Positions 43,285-51,722 of a stretch of DNA of 64,000 nucleotides are shown here, piece by piece (positions within the stretch are counted from its first letter, which is position 1; each line of letters begins with the position of its first letter). Below the pieces are notes generated by a model. That model made no database searches. It was not told where the DNA came from and saw only the letters and a program-made list of their open reading frames with translations. The DNA comes from Chitinophagaceae bacterium (GTDB lineage: Bacteria > Bacteroidota > Bacteroidia > Chitinophagales > Chitinophagaceae): positions 682,001 through 746,000 of the forward strand of contig JADKKA010000022.1 of assembly GCA_016720745.1 (NCBI GenBank), given 5' to 3'. Made by a program: the position numbers and the translations under genes.

Positions 43285-44391
43285 ATGCGCAAGTTGATTT
43301 TTCTACTCATGTTTTTTAGCCAGTTCTTTTCAGTAACTGCACAGGATCCATTGTACAAAGGCCCAGCGAAAGAACAGGTTGATTCATTCTGGCAGGTGGC
43401 GGCTAATCTGGAAGCGTCGATATCCCGGGGCGGGGAAGCTGAAAATGCCGGTTTGAAAAAAGAACTTGCCAGGCTGATTGTAGTAATCAAGCAAAAAGAT
43501 CGTTCATTTAATACGGGTTTACTGGCCGATAAAATGAAATCACTTATTCTGAATGAACAAAAGCTTAGGAATGAAAGGTATGGAGTAAAAACTGTGGACA
43601 ATACTGATATTTCAGAGGAGACCGTTAAAAAAGTGAACGAATTATTAGCTGCTCTTTTTGATGTCAGCCTCGGTGAAAATAAAGTACCAAATATCCGCAG
43701 TAAAACAGAAGCATTGGACAAAAATCTGATTGCCTTACTGGCTTTTGACCGAAGTGGTAACCTAAGGACATTGGCCAGATATCTTGTTCGACTAAATGAA
43801 AAAGCTGACGATGCCCAGAATGACTATCTTTTGTTGGAGAAAAGGTGCCTCGAAGGAACGGATAAGGAAATGGCAGCTATTGAATTTTACCGTTTTGGCT
43901 ATTATCGCTCCTTTTGGGATGCCGCCCGGAAAATTTTCCCCGGGGAAACAAAAATGGGACAAGCATATGATCTCACTTCCCGGATATATAATGGTATGGG
44001 TTCGGTGGAAAAACTACAGGATATCGTAGCGGCCAATTATACCCGCCTGGTTAAGGAAACCATGATCCCCGCGCCAAAAGTCAAGGACGCCGGGTTGGAA
44101 CAGCTTTTCATGGAGGCATACAACAAAATGTACAGTGAGTCATTTAAAGGGAAAGCGCTGAAGGCAGTAATCCTGAGTGATGACTGGACCATTCAAAGAA
44201 ACGAAGTATCAGGTATTGTTACCGGCAGGCTGCGCAAAGCTGCTATTGCCTATAAAAATGCGGAAGGGAAATGTTACCTGATCCGTGAATTTTTTATACA
44301 GCAGGAATATGTGGGTGGAGCTTTCGTTGGTACGAAATCCGTTTATGCCGTGGGCAAAGGCCAGGAAATGCTTTGTGAAAACCTGAAATAA
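43285..44391 (+). CDS. Secreted protein P4 of the paralogous P family
   Basis: A 368-aa protein. I start at the ATG at 43285 (MRKLIFLLMFFSQFFS), which gives a clean signal peptide; an open extension upstream overlaps P3. The N-terminal block is YKGPAKEQVDSFWQVAANLEASI, the middle has DRSGNLRTLARYL and SFWDAARKIFPGE, and the C-terminal domain is ALKAVILSDDWTIQRNEVSGIVTGR, GKCYLIREFFIQQEYVG, MLCENLK. It is evidently a tandem duplicate of P3 that has diverged considerably. Its stop codon directly abuts the stop of the convergent kinase K3, with no bases between. Confidence 0.75.
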   Translation: MRKLIFLLMFFSQFFSVTAQDPLYKGPAKEQVDSFWQVAANLEASISRGGEAENAGLKKELARLIVVIKQKDRSFNTGLLADKMKSLILNEQKLRNERYGVKTVDNTDISEETVKKVNELLAALFDVSLGENKVPNIRSKTEALDKNLIALLAFDRSGNLRTLARYLVRLNEKADDAQNDYLLLEKRCLEGTDKEMAAIEFYRFGYYRSFWDAARKIFPGETKMGQAYDLTSRIYNGMGSVEKLQDIVAANYTRLVKETMIPAPKVKDAGLEQLFMEAYNKMYSESFKGKALKAVILSDDWTIQRNEVSGIVTGRLRKAAIAYKNAEGKCYLIREFFIQQEYVGGAFVGTKSVYAVGKGQEMLCENLK

Positions 44392-46242
44392 CTAGCTGTT
44401 CTGTTTGTCCTTGTCTATTAAAGGTAGTTTGATCTGAACAACCACTCCTTTGCCGGAAATACTATTATCTATACTAAAGGAAGCCTTTGTCTTTAATTTA
44501 ATATTTAGCAGATAAATCCGGTCCCGGATGATCTGGCTGGCCCTTGATATATGCTCACTGTTTTCCTTCCCGGTAACCAGTAGCCCTTTACCGTTATCTG
44601 TTATTGTTATCTGCAAATCAGATTGCTCTTTTTTAAAATCAACAATAATTTCGCCCGGATAATTAATTCCTGAAAACCCATGTTCAATACTGTTTTCAAT
44701 AAAGGGCTGCAGGATCATAGAAGGGATCAGGGTGTATTCGGGTTCAATGGTATCCGCTATACTGATCTGAAAACTGAATTTATGAGGGAAACGGATTTTT
44801 TGTAAGTCCAGGTATTCTTTCAAAAATTCAGTTTCCTGTTCAATGGTTACATATTCCTTATAGGTGCTTTCCAGTGTTTCCCGCATGATATGTGAAAACT
44901 TGGACAGGTTACTGGCAATGCTTTTGCCATCATTACCTTCCATGGCGAACGATTGAAGAGAGGATAAGGCATTGAAGAAGAAATGCGGATTCATTCTCGC
45001 CCGGTTCAGTCTTTGTTCGGTTTCCAGGATTTTTTGTTTGCTTTTTAAAGATTGTTGCCTGATAAAAAAAGCGAGGCCAATCAATGCAAACAGACCAGCT
45101 ACTGCCAGCAGGATATAGATTCTTTTTTGCTGAGCCAGTTCTTTGATGGTTTTTTCGTTTTTAGCTTTGTTATATTTCTGCTCCAGCTCATTGATGGTCT
45201 TTGACTTTTCCGCATTAGTGAGGCTATCTGAAATTTCAATATAGCTGTTCATGGCATCCACCGCATCCTTATAATTCTCAGACCGCTTACTGATCTGGTA
45301 AATCAGCGCATATGCATTGGCGATAGCTTCCGGGTTACCGCTTAGCTGATGAAGGATCAGGCAGGAATCGGCCAGTCTGCGGGCTTCCGGGAAATTTTTC
45401 ATTTCCATCATCACATCTGCCTTGTCGCCATAATTGGTGGCCTTTAATGTCATGTCGCCAGCAGCTTTGGAAAGGTAAAAACTGCTGTCAATATACAGAA
45501 GGGCTGTTGGGTAATCACCTGTTTCGTGTGCATACCCATTCATCATGTTATAGCCTTTTTGCAGGAGTTTTATGAATTGATGTTCTTTGCAAATCACTAA
45601 TTGTGCCCTGGTGAAATTTTTAGCGGAATCCAGCAAAGCTATATTTTCAGTATCCTGGTATCTCCAGAAAAACACAGCGGCCAGACGGCTGATAAGGGAA
45701 GCTTTCTCCAGCGGTTCTTTTATTTTTTCAAGTATCCCCAGTGCTTTTCTTGCATATTCTATACCCTTGGCTGATTCTTTCATTTTATTGAAAGTTTGCG
45801 CTACCTGTAACAAGCAAACCGCCTCTTCAAACTGATCTCCGGACTCTTCAGCAAGTGGCAATGCTTTCAGGCTAAATTCAAGAGATTTGGTGTATTCACC
45901 CATGGTGAAATTTAAATTGGCCATCTGCCTGTAGTAATGAAAAAAGGAGGGCTCTTTACATGATTTTTTACTGATCAGCTGATAGGCTTTACTGAGGCAC
46001 TCTGTTGCAGAATCAAATTGGGTTCGTAACATGTAAGACTCTGCTAACCATTCCTGATAACTGGCAGGGCAGTTGCCAGCAGTTTCTTTTTGCAAGACAT
46101 TGAGGGCTGCTGGAAGATCAAAACGGTCATTGCTCCTTTGTTGTTTACGAATATCAGTAGCAGTTTTACAATCGCAGTCCTGAGCAAGTAACACTTCTGT
46201 AATGTTTACCCATATGATAAGAAAACAGATGATGTTTTTCAT
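44392..46242 (-). CDS. Stand-alone LytS-type sensor histidine kinase K3
   Basis: A 616-aa protein. The signal peptide ends near residue 21 and the mature start is QDCDC (C23-x-C25). TPR-like repeats occupy about 35-350. One membrane helix lies near 380-400 (IYILLAVAGLFALIGLAFFI). Phospho-acceptor H420 is in RARMNPHFFFNAL, the N-box is ILQPFIENSIEHGF and the G-box TITDNGKGL. It has neither a T-type gene upstream nor a regulator downstream, unlike K1 and K2. LR2, 9 kb away, is the only regulator in the window without a kinase. Closest to K1. Confidence 0.92.
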   Translation of the reverse strand: MKNIICFLIIWVNITEVLLAQDCDCKTATDIRKQQRSNDRFDLPAALNVLQKETAGNCPASYQEWLAESYMLRTQFDSATECLSKAYQLISKKSCKEPSFFHYYRQMANLNFTMGEYTKSLEFSLKALPLAEESGDQFEEAVCLLQVAQTFNKMKESAKGIEYARKALGILEKIKEPLEKASLISRLAAVFFWRYQDTENIALLDSAKNFTRAQLVICKEHQFIKLLQKGYNMMNGYAHETGDYPTALLYIDSSFYLSKAAGDMTLKATNYGDKADVMMEMKNFPEARRLADSCLILHQLSGNPEAIANAYALIYQISKRSENYKDAVDAMNSYIEISDSLTNAEKSKTINELEQKYNKAKNEKTIKELAQQKRIYILLAVAGLFALIGLAFFIRQQSLKSKQKILETEQRLNRARMNPHFFFNALSSLQSFAMEGNDGKSIASNLSKFSHIMRETLESTYKEYVTIEQETEFLKEYLDLQKIRFPHKFSFQISIADTIEPEYTLIPSMILQPFIENSIEHGFSGINYPGEIIVDFKKEQSDLQITITDNGKGLLVTGKENSEHISRASQIIRDRIYLLNIKLKTKASFSIDNSISGKGVVVQIKLPLIDKDKQNS

Positions 46243-46407
46243 TGTATAACAGGGATATTTATCCTTAAATGTAAGCTAATCTGGTCTTAACATTTGTTTG
46301 TTCCTGCAAAAATGCCAGGAACATCAGTTTCAGTGAAATCGGATATTCATTAGTTGGAAGCAACTGCTTATTTAATAGCATCAGTTATTCTGATGGGTCG
46401 TGCAGAC

Positions 46408-46434
46408 AAAAAAAATCCTGCCAGGCAGGATTTT
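46408..46434 (-). terminator. Terminator of the small membrane-protein pair
   Basis: On the minus strand AAAATCCTGCC-t-GGCAGGATTTT is a near-perfect inverted repeat whose right arm continues into eight T residues. It lies 30 nt after the 74-aa gene. Confidence 0.85.
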
Positions 46435-46463
46435 CTTGAGACGGGGGTAACGGTTATTACTGC

Positions 46464-46688
46464 TCAATAGTGCTTTCTTTTCTTTTTCCAGATCCAGTTG
46501 ACCAGGGCCAGTAACAAAAGGGGAGGCAGTGCCAGGATGAAAACAGTCAGGGCCGGGAAGTACTGGTTCTTGCCCAGCAAACCAGCCTGCCATCGGTTGA
46601 TCGCCGGAACGATCCACCAATCTGATCTGGCCATAAAAGCGGCTGTTGCCAGGATGGCCATCGCCAGCAGAAAACTGAATGTTCTCAT
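46464..46688 (-). CDS. Small two-helix membrane protein, 74 aa
   Basis: I start it at the ATG at 46688 (MRTFSFLLAMAILATAAFMA), which overlaps the upstream gene's stop (ATGA arrangement, 46685-46688). Two hydrophobic helices lie at about 4-22 and 40-62, with a basic C-terminus (WKKKRKHY). The proteins are tightly coupled, so the pair probably work together at the inner membrane. I do not recognise a family. A terminator follows. Confidence 0.65.
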   Translation of the reverse strand: MRTFSFLLAMAILATAAFMARSDWWIVPAINRWQAGLLGKNQYFPALTVFILALPPLLLLALVNWIWKKKRKHY

Positions 46689-46891
46689 TGCTCCTCCTGT
46701 TTTTTGGCCGGTTGGTAGAGCCAGATGCCAATACAACTGATCGCAATCAAAAAAGGCAAACGTTTGGTATGTTTAAAATTGGTTTTCTCTTCCAGCAATG
46801 TAATCAGCAGGGCCGCCAGGATGACTACCACCAGGATGATACCAGTTTTTTTCAGCTTGCCTTCTTTGGGCCAGAATTCCTGTTTATTCAT
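46685..46891 (-). CDS. Small two-helix membrane protein, 68 aa
   Basis: A charged N-terminus (MNKQEFWPKEGKLKK) leads into a first hydrophobic helix, GIILVVVILAALLITLLEE (about 17-35). A second, LPFLIAISCIGIWLYQ, lies near 45-60, and the tail is charged (KKQEEQ). Its stop overlaps the start of the 74-aa gene, implying translational coupling. No family is recognised. Confidence 0.62.
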   Translation of the reverse strand: MNKQEFWPKEGKLKKTGIILVVVILAALLITLLEEKTNFKHTKRLPFLIAISCIGIWLYQPAKKQEEQ

Positions 46892-46941
46892 GCTGCTTTT
46901 ATGTTTTACGGTTTCCGGTTAACTGTAGTTGTTTATCGTTA

Positions 46942-48192
46942 TCAATCAATAAGAATTGTCCGTATTCTACTGTTATTGAAGTCTGCCACAAAGAGTAAAT
47001 TATTGCTGACATCGGCTGCAATAGCCAGTGGAATATCAAAGCGGGCAGTAGTGGCATCCCCATCACTAAATCCAGCAGTGCTGCCGGCAATGGTTGATAC
47101 AACACCTGCCGGAGTAATTTTCCGGATACGGTGATTGCCAGTTTCTGTTACAAACAGATTCCCTGCGGCATCCACACTAATGCCGGCCGGTGTGTTAAAC
47201 CGGGCTGCAGCACCGTTTCCATCGGTATTGCCTGAATTGGTGTCACCTGCTACTAATACTGGTGTGGGTGAACCTTCGGTGAACTTATAAATCCGGTTCT
47301 GAAAGTAATTGGTAAAGTAAATAACATTGGAGGCATCTACGGCCAGTCCAAATGCCATATAACCTGTTACGAGAGTTGTAACAACACCAGCCGGAGTCAC
47401 TTTTCTGATTTTCTGGCTGGCATAATCCACTACATACAAATTACCGGCACTGTTAATGGCAATACCCAGGGGCTCAGCAAAACTGGCTGCAGTACCAGTT
47501 CCATCTACACTGGCCATTGTACCACTACCAGCCAGGGTAGTTACAACACCGGCAGGTGTTATCTTACGGATGGCATTATTTATGCGGTCACCCACATAGA
47601 AATTACCACTTGCATCTGCAACAATACAATAGGGCCCATTGAATTGAGCAGCTGCACCTGTACCGTTTACGAATCCTCCAACACCACTACCCGCTAAAAC
47701 ACTGGTTACACCAGCAGGCGTGATTTTCACAATCCGGTGATTATCCCTGTCGCAGATAATGAGGTTTCCGCTGGCATCTTTCACAATTCCTGAAGGGTGA
47801 AAAATGGTGGCAGCAGGCCCGGTTAGGGTTATGGAATTAACCCATCCATTCCCATGATAAGTAAAAGAGGGACCGGTAATTTGTTTGCTGCTTTTTTCAA
47901 TTTTTACCACGCCGGTGCCGGCATTGATGGGTACAAGGGCCGTGATAGCTGTATCGGTGGCAGTTTGAATAGTAGCCTGTACATTATTAAAGTAAACTTT
48001 CAGGGCGGCAGTGTTGGTTCCAAATCGGGTTCCCCTGATGGTTACCAATGTGTTCTTTGGCCCTTCAGTTGGACTAATGGCCGTCAGCGTTGGATCCGGT
48101 TCAGGGCTGGGCGCCGGAGTACTTTCTTTTTTACAGGACGAAAGGAGGATGGAAAAGAGAATGGCGGACAATACAAAAATTCTTTTTGTCAT
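46942..48192 (-). CDS. IPT/TIG plus NHL-repeat lipoprotein, 416 aa
   Basis: An SPII signal with Cys20 (LLSSC) and a Pro/Ser/Glu-rich linker. One IPT/TIG domain (about 38-115: LTAISPTEGPKNTLVTIRGTRFG) is followed by about six NHL blades (about 125-416) with repeats such as HRIVKITPAGVTSVLAG, NAIRKITPAGVVTTLAG and HRIRKITPAGVVSTIAG. This architecture is common for Bacteroidota surface lipoproteins that bind polysaccharide. No Sus genes are nearby. It is a single gene. Confidence 0.9.
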   Translation of the reverse strand: MTKRIFVLSAILFSILLSSCKKESTPAPSPEPDPTLTAISPTEGPKNTLVTIRGTRFGTNTAALKVYFNNVQATIQTATDTAITALVPINAGTGVVKIEKSSKQITGPSFTYHGNGWVNSITLTGPAATIFHPSGIVKDASGNLIICDRDNHRIVKITPAGVTSVLAGSGVGGFVNGTGAAAQFNGPYCIVADASGNFYVGDRINNAIRKITPAGVVTTLAGSGTMASVDGTGTAASFAEPLGIAINSAGNLYVVDYASQKIRKVTPAGVVTTLVTGYMAFGLAVDASNVIYFTNYFQNRIYKFTEGSPTPVLVAGDTNSGNTDGNGAAARFNTPAGISVDAAGNLFVTETGNHRIRKITPAGVVSTIAGSTAGFSDGDATTARFDIPLAIAADVSNNLLFVADFNNSRIRTILID

Positions 48193-48469
48193 AAGTGGAT
48201 TTTAAGGGTTTACAAAAGGTGCCGGTTAATAGAGAGTGCTAAAATAGCATGCTGTTTTTTTTCAAATCAGTCATTTAAATACCTGATAACATAGAATGTA
48301 TAACCGGGGTTAAAAAAGGAATAAGTGAAAGTGGAAGGGGTAATGATATTGACAATTATAGCATTTATGTGTTTTAAACCTGCGGATATGGAACAAGGGG
48401 TTGCAGTTACCAAAGTCGGGAAAGGACGACAGGAGGAAGGATTACTTTGCAACAAATAATAAGTATCAA

Positions 48470-48913
48470 ATGAACTGGATTAAAATGACCCTGGTATTTG
48501 TTCCTGTATTAGCAATGGTAAGCTCCTGTGCTGAAGGTTCGGCAGATAAGAAAGTACCGGAACTGGCCAGTGAAATGTGTCACTGTTTTGATGATTTCAG
48601 TAAATCAGTCAGTGAGAAAGAGATGGCAATATTCAAAGATGTGTCAACGGCAGAACAGCCTCAAAAAGTACTGACAGAAGCATTCGCAAAAATGGACACG
48701 GAAGAAGCCACAGGACTCGCTGAAAAAATGAAAAGCATTGGTGACCGAAACTCTGCTGTTTTCAAATGTCTGGATGCATTTGATAAAAAACATGGCAAAG
48801 AAACTACGACCGATAAAGAAAAGCTTACTGAAAAACTGCTGAAAAAATTGCAGTCCAATCAATGTAGTATCGGCGCCGCCATTATCAATCTGAGTTTGCG
48901 GAAGGGGAAATAA
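48470..48913 (+). CDS. Hypothetical lipoprotein, 147 aa
   Basis: The start at 48470 (MNWIKMTLVF) gives an SPII signal with lipobox VSSC (Cys20). The mature part is helical and charged: ELASEMCHCFDDFSKSVSEKEMAIF, then KVLTEAFAKMDTEEATGLAEK. Four Cys (the C-x-C in MCHCF, one in VFKCLD and one in SNQCSIG) may form disulfides. No family is recognised with confidence. It is convergent with the TMEM175-like gene (8-nt gap). Confidence 0.68.
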   Translation: MNWIKMTLVFVPVLAMVSSCAEGSADKKVPELASEMCHCFDDFSKSVSEKEMAIFKDVSTAEQPQKVLTEAFAKMDTEEATGLAEKMKSIGDRNSAVFKCLDAFDKKHGKETTTDKEKLTEKLLKKLQSNQCSIGAAIINLSLRKGK

Positions 48914-48921
48914 ACTAATAA

Positions 48922-49506
48922 TCAGTTTTCTTCTTTTACAGCCTTTTCAATATTTCTGTCGGGTACCAGCCACATAATGGCCACCAGGATGATCAGGGCA
49001 CCGGAGATACCAGTATGAAACCATGCAGCTGGTATTGCCAACGTATATAAAACACAGGAAATTGTTCCTTTAAGCGATTGTTTTTTGAGCACCAGTAACA
49101 TGGCTTCGTTACCGGGATTACATTTTTTAATGACTTCCAGTAAAATAAAATAAGCCACACCACAACAGTTTGACAGAATAGCATATCCAGCAACTGTATT
49201 TCTTGCAAAATGATTTTCTCCCATCCAGGCAGTGGCAAAAGGAATCAGTGATAACCAGAATAAGAGATGAAGATTTGCCCAGAGAATACCTCCTCTTACT
49301 TCTTTGATGGTATGCATCAGGTGGTGATGGTTTCCCCAGTAAATGCCCAAATTGATAAAACTCACGATATAACTGAGGAAAACAGGCCAGAGTGCTTTAA
49401 TGGCTTCCCAACTGGGATCATGTGGAATTTTTAATTCCAGCACCATAATGGTAATAATGATGGCAATAACGGCATCACAAAAAGCTTCCAGTCTGTTTTT
49501 TGTCAT
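48922..49506 (-). CDS. TMEM175/DUF1211 family membrane protein
   Basis: A 194-aa protein. The start at 49506 gives MTKNRLEAFCDAVIAIIITIMVLELK, the characteristic first helix of bacterial TMEM175-like potassium channels; 13 upstream codons are open but unlike the family. Further helices lie at about 36-60, 70-95, 105-125 and 150-185. The canonical FSDG(V/I)FAI filter motif is FCDAVIAI here, so the usual Ser and Gly are replaced by Cys and Ala. Ion selectivity may therefore differ. It is a single gene. Confidence 0.88.
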   Translation of the reverse strand: MTKNRLEAFCDAVIAIIITIMVLELKIPHDPSWEAIKALWPVFLSYIVSFINLGIYWGNHHHLMHTIKEVRGGILWANLHLLFWLSLIPFATAWMGENHFARNTVAGYAILSNCCGVAYFILLEVIKKCNPGNEAMLLVLKKQSLKGTISCVLYTLAIPAAWFHTGISGALIILVAIMWLVPDRNIEKAVKEEN

Positions 49507-49605
49507 AAAAAAGGGGTTGTTGGTTCGCCCTATAAATATATACACACATTTAATATGATGAACAGGGGTAGTCTGGACTTATGCAGACCCTGTCAATATG
49601 TTTTT

Positions 49606-49638
49606 TTTGAAGGTTAGCCCGATTGTTTGCTAATTTTA
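49606..49638 (+). promoter_or_regulatory. Promoter of the MORN-like repeat protein gene
   Basis: A -33 box TTTG (49606-49609) and a -7 box TAATTTTA (49631-49638) lie 25 nt apart start to start, 17 nt before the ATG. Confidence 0.5.
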
Positions 49639-49654
49639 GTAACAATTGCTTGCT

Positions 49655-50488
49655 ATGAGAAAGTTTATTCCAGCCGGAATACTGCTACTCCTGTATTGTC
49701 CTGTTTCTGCACAAGAGGAAGGCCAGGGTGTCAGAAAGGAATTTAATAGTACCGGACATATCATTCAGTTTACTCCCTCTGTCAGGAATTTTTCCATACC
49801 ATTACCTGTAAATGCGATCCTGCAGGAAAATCTGGATGGCCGTTTATTATACCGGACCACTGTAAAAAGATCCGCCCTGCATGGGGTGTGGCAGAGTTGG
49901 TACCAAAACGGACAAACATGTGATTCGGGCCGGTTGGTCAGGAATATACCGGATGGGGAATGGATGATCCGGAATCAGGCCGGGCAATTGCTGGCCTTGC
50001 GGACTTTTAATGCAGAAGGGTATTACCGGGTGCTGGAAGAAATTAACCGCCCCAATCCCAAAAGAAATTTTTATCAGCTGGGGCAATTAGCCCTTCAAAA
50101 CCGCAAACTGGCTTTCAGCTATCTGCAGGCTGATTATTCTTTCCCTGATAAAAGCAGGGATCCTGCATTTCATTCGCTTCGGGAGCTTGTATTAGCCAAT
50201 CATACCGGACAAAGTTACCGGCCTGTTTTTGAGAAAGGCCTCCTGGATGGTTTATACATGAATTTTTTTGACAATGGTCTGGTAAAGGATTCGGGCATTT
50301 ATCAAAAAGGTCTCCGGGAAGGATATTGGATTCACCGGGAATCACCTTCCTCCGTAATCATTGCAGGTAGTTACCGGCATGGATCGAAGGAGCAGGAATG
50401 GAAAATTTATTCTCCAGAAGGGAGGTTGCAGCAAATCATGGTCTACAGGAAAGGAACCCTCCGCTGGCAAAAGCAGTTCGGGGATTAA
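49655..50488 (+). CDS. Secreted MORN/YwqK-type repeat protein, 277 aa
   Basis: The start at 49655 (MRKFIPAGILLLLYC) gives a signal peptide cleaved near VSAQ. Repeats of the MORN-like 'G.w..y..nG....sG.y..g...G.w' type are visible: GVWQSWYQNGQTCDSGRL, GEWMIRNQAGQLL, GLYMNFFDNGLVKDSGIY, GYWIHRESP and EWKIYSPEGRLQQI. Annotations often call these 'YwqK antitoxin-like', but no toxin is present. It is probably a periplasmic structural or binding protein. It is convergent with the ferritin-VIT1 gene. Confidence 0.82.
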   Translation: MRKFIPAGILLLLYCPVSAQEEGQGVRKEFNSTGHIIQFTPSVRNFSIPLPVNAILQENLDGRLLYRTTVKRSALHGVWQSWYQNGQTCDSGRLVRNIPDGEWMIRNQAGQLLALRTFNAEGYYRVLEEINRPNPKRNFYQLGQLALQNRKLAFSYLQADYSFPDKSRDPAFHSLRELVLANHTGQSYRPVFEKGLLDGLYMNFFDNGLVKDSGIYQKGLREGYWIHRESPSSVIIAGSYRHGSKEQEWKIYSPEGRLQQIMVYRKGTLRWQKQFGD

Positions 50489-50534
50489 TTTGATTCCATT
50501 CTTACCTCATCAGTTTCCCCAATCACTTATCTGC

Positions 50535-51635
50535 TCAGGTAATGGCTACTCCGATCAGTTTGCCGATCCCGAATGTGATGGCTGCTGCAGCCAGTCCGAA
50601 TATGACCTGTCTGATACCTGAATGCCAGATACTTTTCCCTGTAAAAAGTGTGATGGCTGCTCCAATCACAAATAAACCGATGGCGCTCGCCGCGGCACTG
50701 ATAAGGATGGCTGTGGTGCCTGTGAGGAACATAAAAGGAAATACCGGGATGATGGCACCGATCGCAAATAATATAAAGGAATAGATCGCTGCCTCAATAG
50801 CAGAACCTTTTAATTCTTCTGCATTGATGCCCAGTTCTTCCTTTACCAGTAATTCATGGGCATGTTCCTTATCGTTGATTATTGCGGCGGCCATTTCTTT
50901 GGCTTGTTCTGCCGGAATGCCCTTGGCCCGGTAAATCAGTTCCAGTTCTTTCTGTTCATTTTCGGGATTTGTTTCCAGTTCTTCCATTTCAATGGCCATC
51001 TGGTTCTCATATAATTCCTGTGAGCTTTTAACGGAAATCCATTCTCCCAGTGACATCGATAAGGCACCAGCCAGCAAACCAGCCAGACCGGCGAGTAATA
51101 CCCCACTGCCTCCCTGCGTGGCACCAGCCACACCCATTACCAGACTGAAATTGGAAACCAATCCGTCATTGCCACCCAATACGGCCGCACGGAGTGCATT
51201 GCCGCCAACTGATTTATGTCTTGATTCAAAACGGGCAATCGTACTGCCGGATACGTTGGTGTTTTCAATGATGTTCCTTAAAACTTTTACGTGATTGGTC
51301 TCTGCTCCGGTCAAAGGCATATTTAATTGCTCTTTGGTTTTTACCACCGCCCTGGATAGCGTTTTTTCTGTATCCATCAGGGTGCCCAGCACATAATCAT
51401 AACCAAAAACTTTTCCGATTTTATTCAAAGTCTTTGCCCGGAAGGAGGGGGCAGGCATTTGATCCGGGGGTAAGCCGCTTTTCTCCAAAAAAGAACTGGC
51501 ATGTCCCATTTCAATTTCACTCATTTGTTTAAAAATGCCAGCGACTTCCTTGTCTTCTTCTATTTCTGCTAATCTTCCATAGAGATAGGCCGCGTCTATT
51601 TCGGTTTGGATACTTTTTAAATTGGGCATGAACAT
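50535..51635 (-). CDS. Ferritin-like/VIT1 fusion protein (vacuolar-iron-transporter family)
   Basis: A 366-aa protein. The N-terminal ~130 residues form a helical ferritin-like (rubrerythrin-type) domain with EIDAAYLYGRLAEIEED and EIEMGHASSFLEK as metal-ligand helices. The C-terminal part (about 135-366) is a VIT1/CCC1 transporter: LRAAVLGGNDGLVSNFSLVMG, GALSMSLGEWISVKS and a charged cytoplasmic segment with many Glu (IEMEELETNPENEQKELE), then three more helices. It probably exports Fe(II) or Mn(II), sensed or oxidised by the ferritin domain. An alternative start is the ATG at 51629. Confidence 0.9.
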   Translation of the reverse strand: MFMPNLKSIQTEIDAAYLYGRLAEIEEDKEVAGIFKQMSEIEMGHASSFLEKSGLPPDQMPAPSFRAKTLNKIGKVFGYDYVLGTLMDTEKTLSRAVVKTKEQLNMPLTGAETNHVKVLRNIIENTNVSGSTIARFESRHKSVGGNALRAAVLGGNDGLVSNFSLVMGVAGATQGGSGVLLAGLAGLLAGALSMSLGEWISVKSSQELYENQMAIEMEELETNPENEQKELELIYRAKGIPAEQAKEMAAAIINDKEHAHELLVKEELGINAEELKGSAIEAAIYSFILFAIGAIIPVFPFMFLTGTTAILISAAASAIGLFVIGAAITLFTGKSIWHSGIRQVIFGLAAAAITFGIGKLIGVAIT

Positions 51636-51722
51636 ATATTTCAGACCTAAAGATAGCTTTTCGGTCAGTGAATGAATATGACTTTAGTAACATTTGATCC
51701 TGATAAAAACTGGCTGACTAAA

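Noticed and set aside
46381..46746. A 121-codon minus-strand frame overlapping the small membrane-protein pair.
   Set aside because: It has low-complexity, Arg/Gly/Pro-rich content and no hydrophobic pattern, and it runs through the terminator hairpin. The 74-aa and 68-aa frames are protein-like and coupled.
49655..50488. YwqK-like repeats considered as the antitoxin of a toxin-antitoxin pair.
   Set aside because: No toxin-like gene is adjacent and the protein has a signal peptide. It is described as a secreted MORN-type repeat protein.
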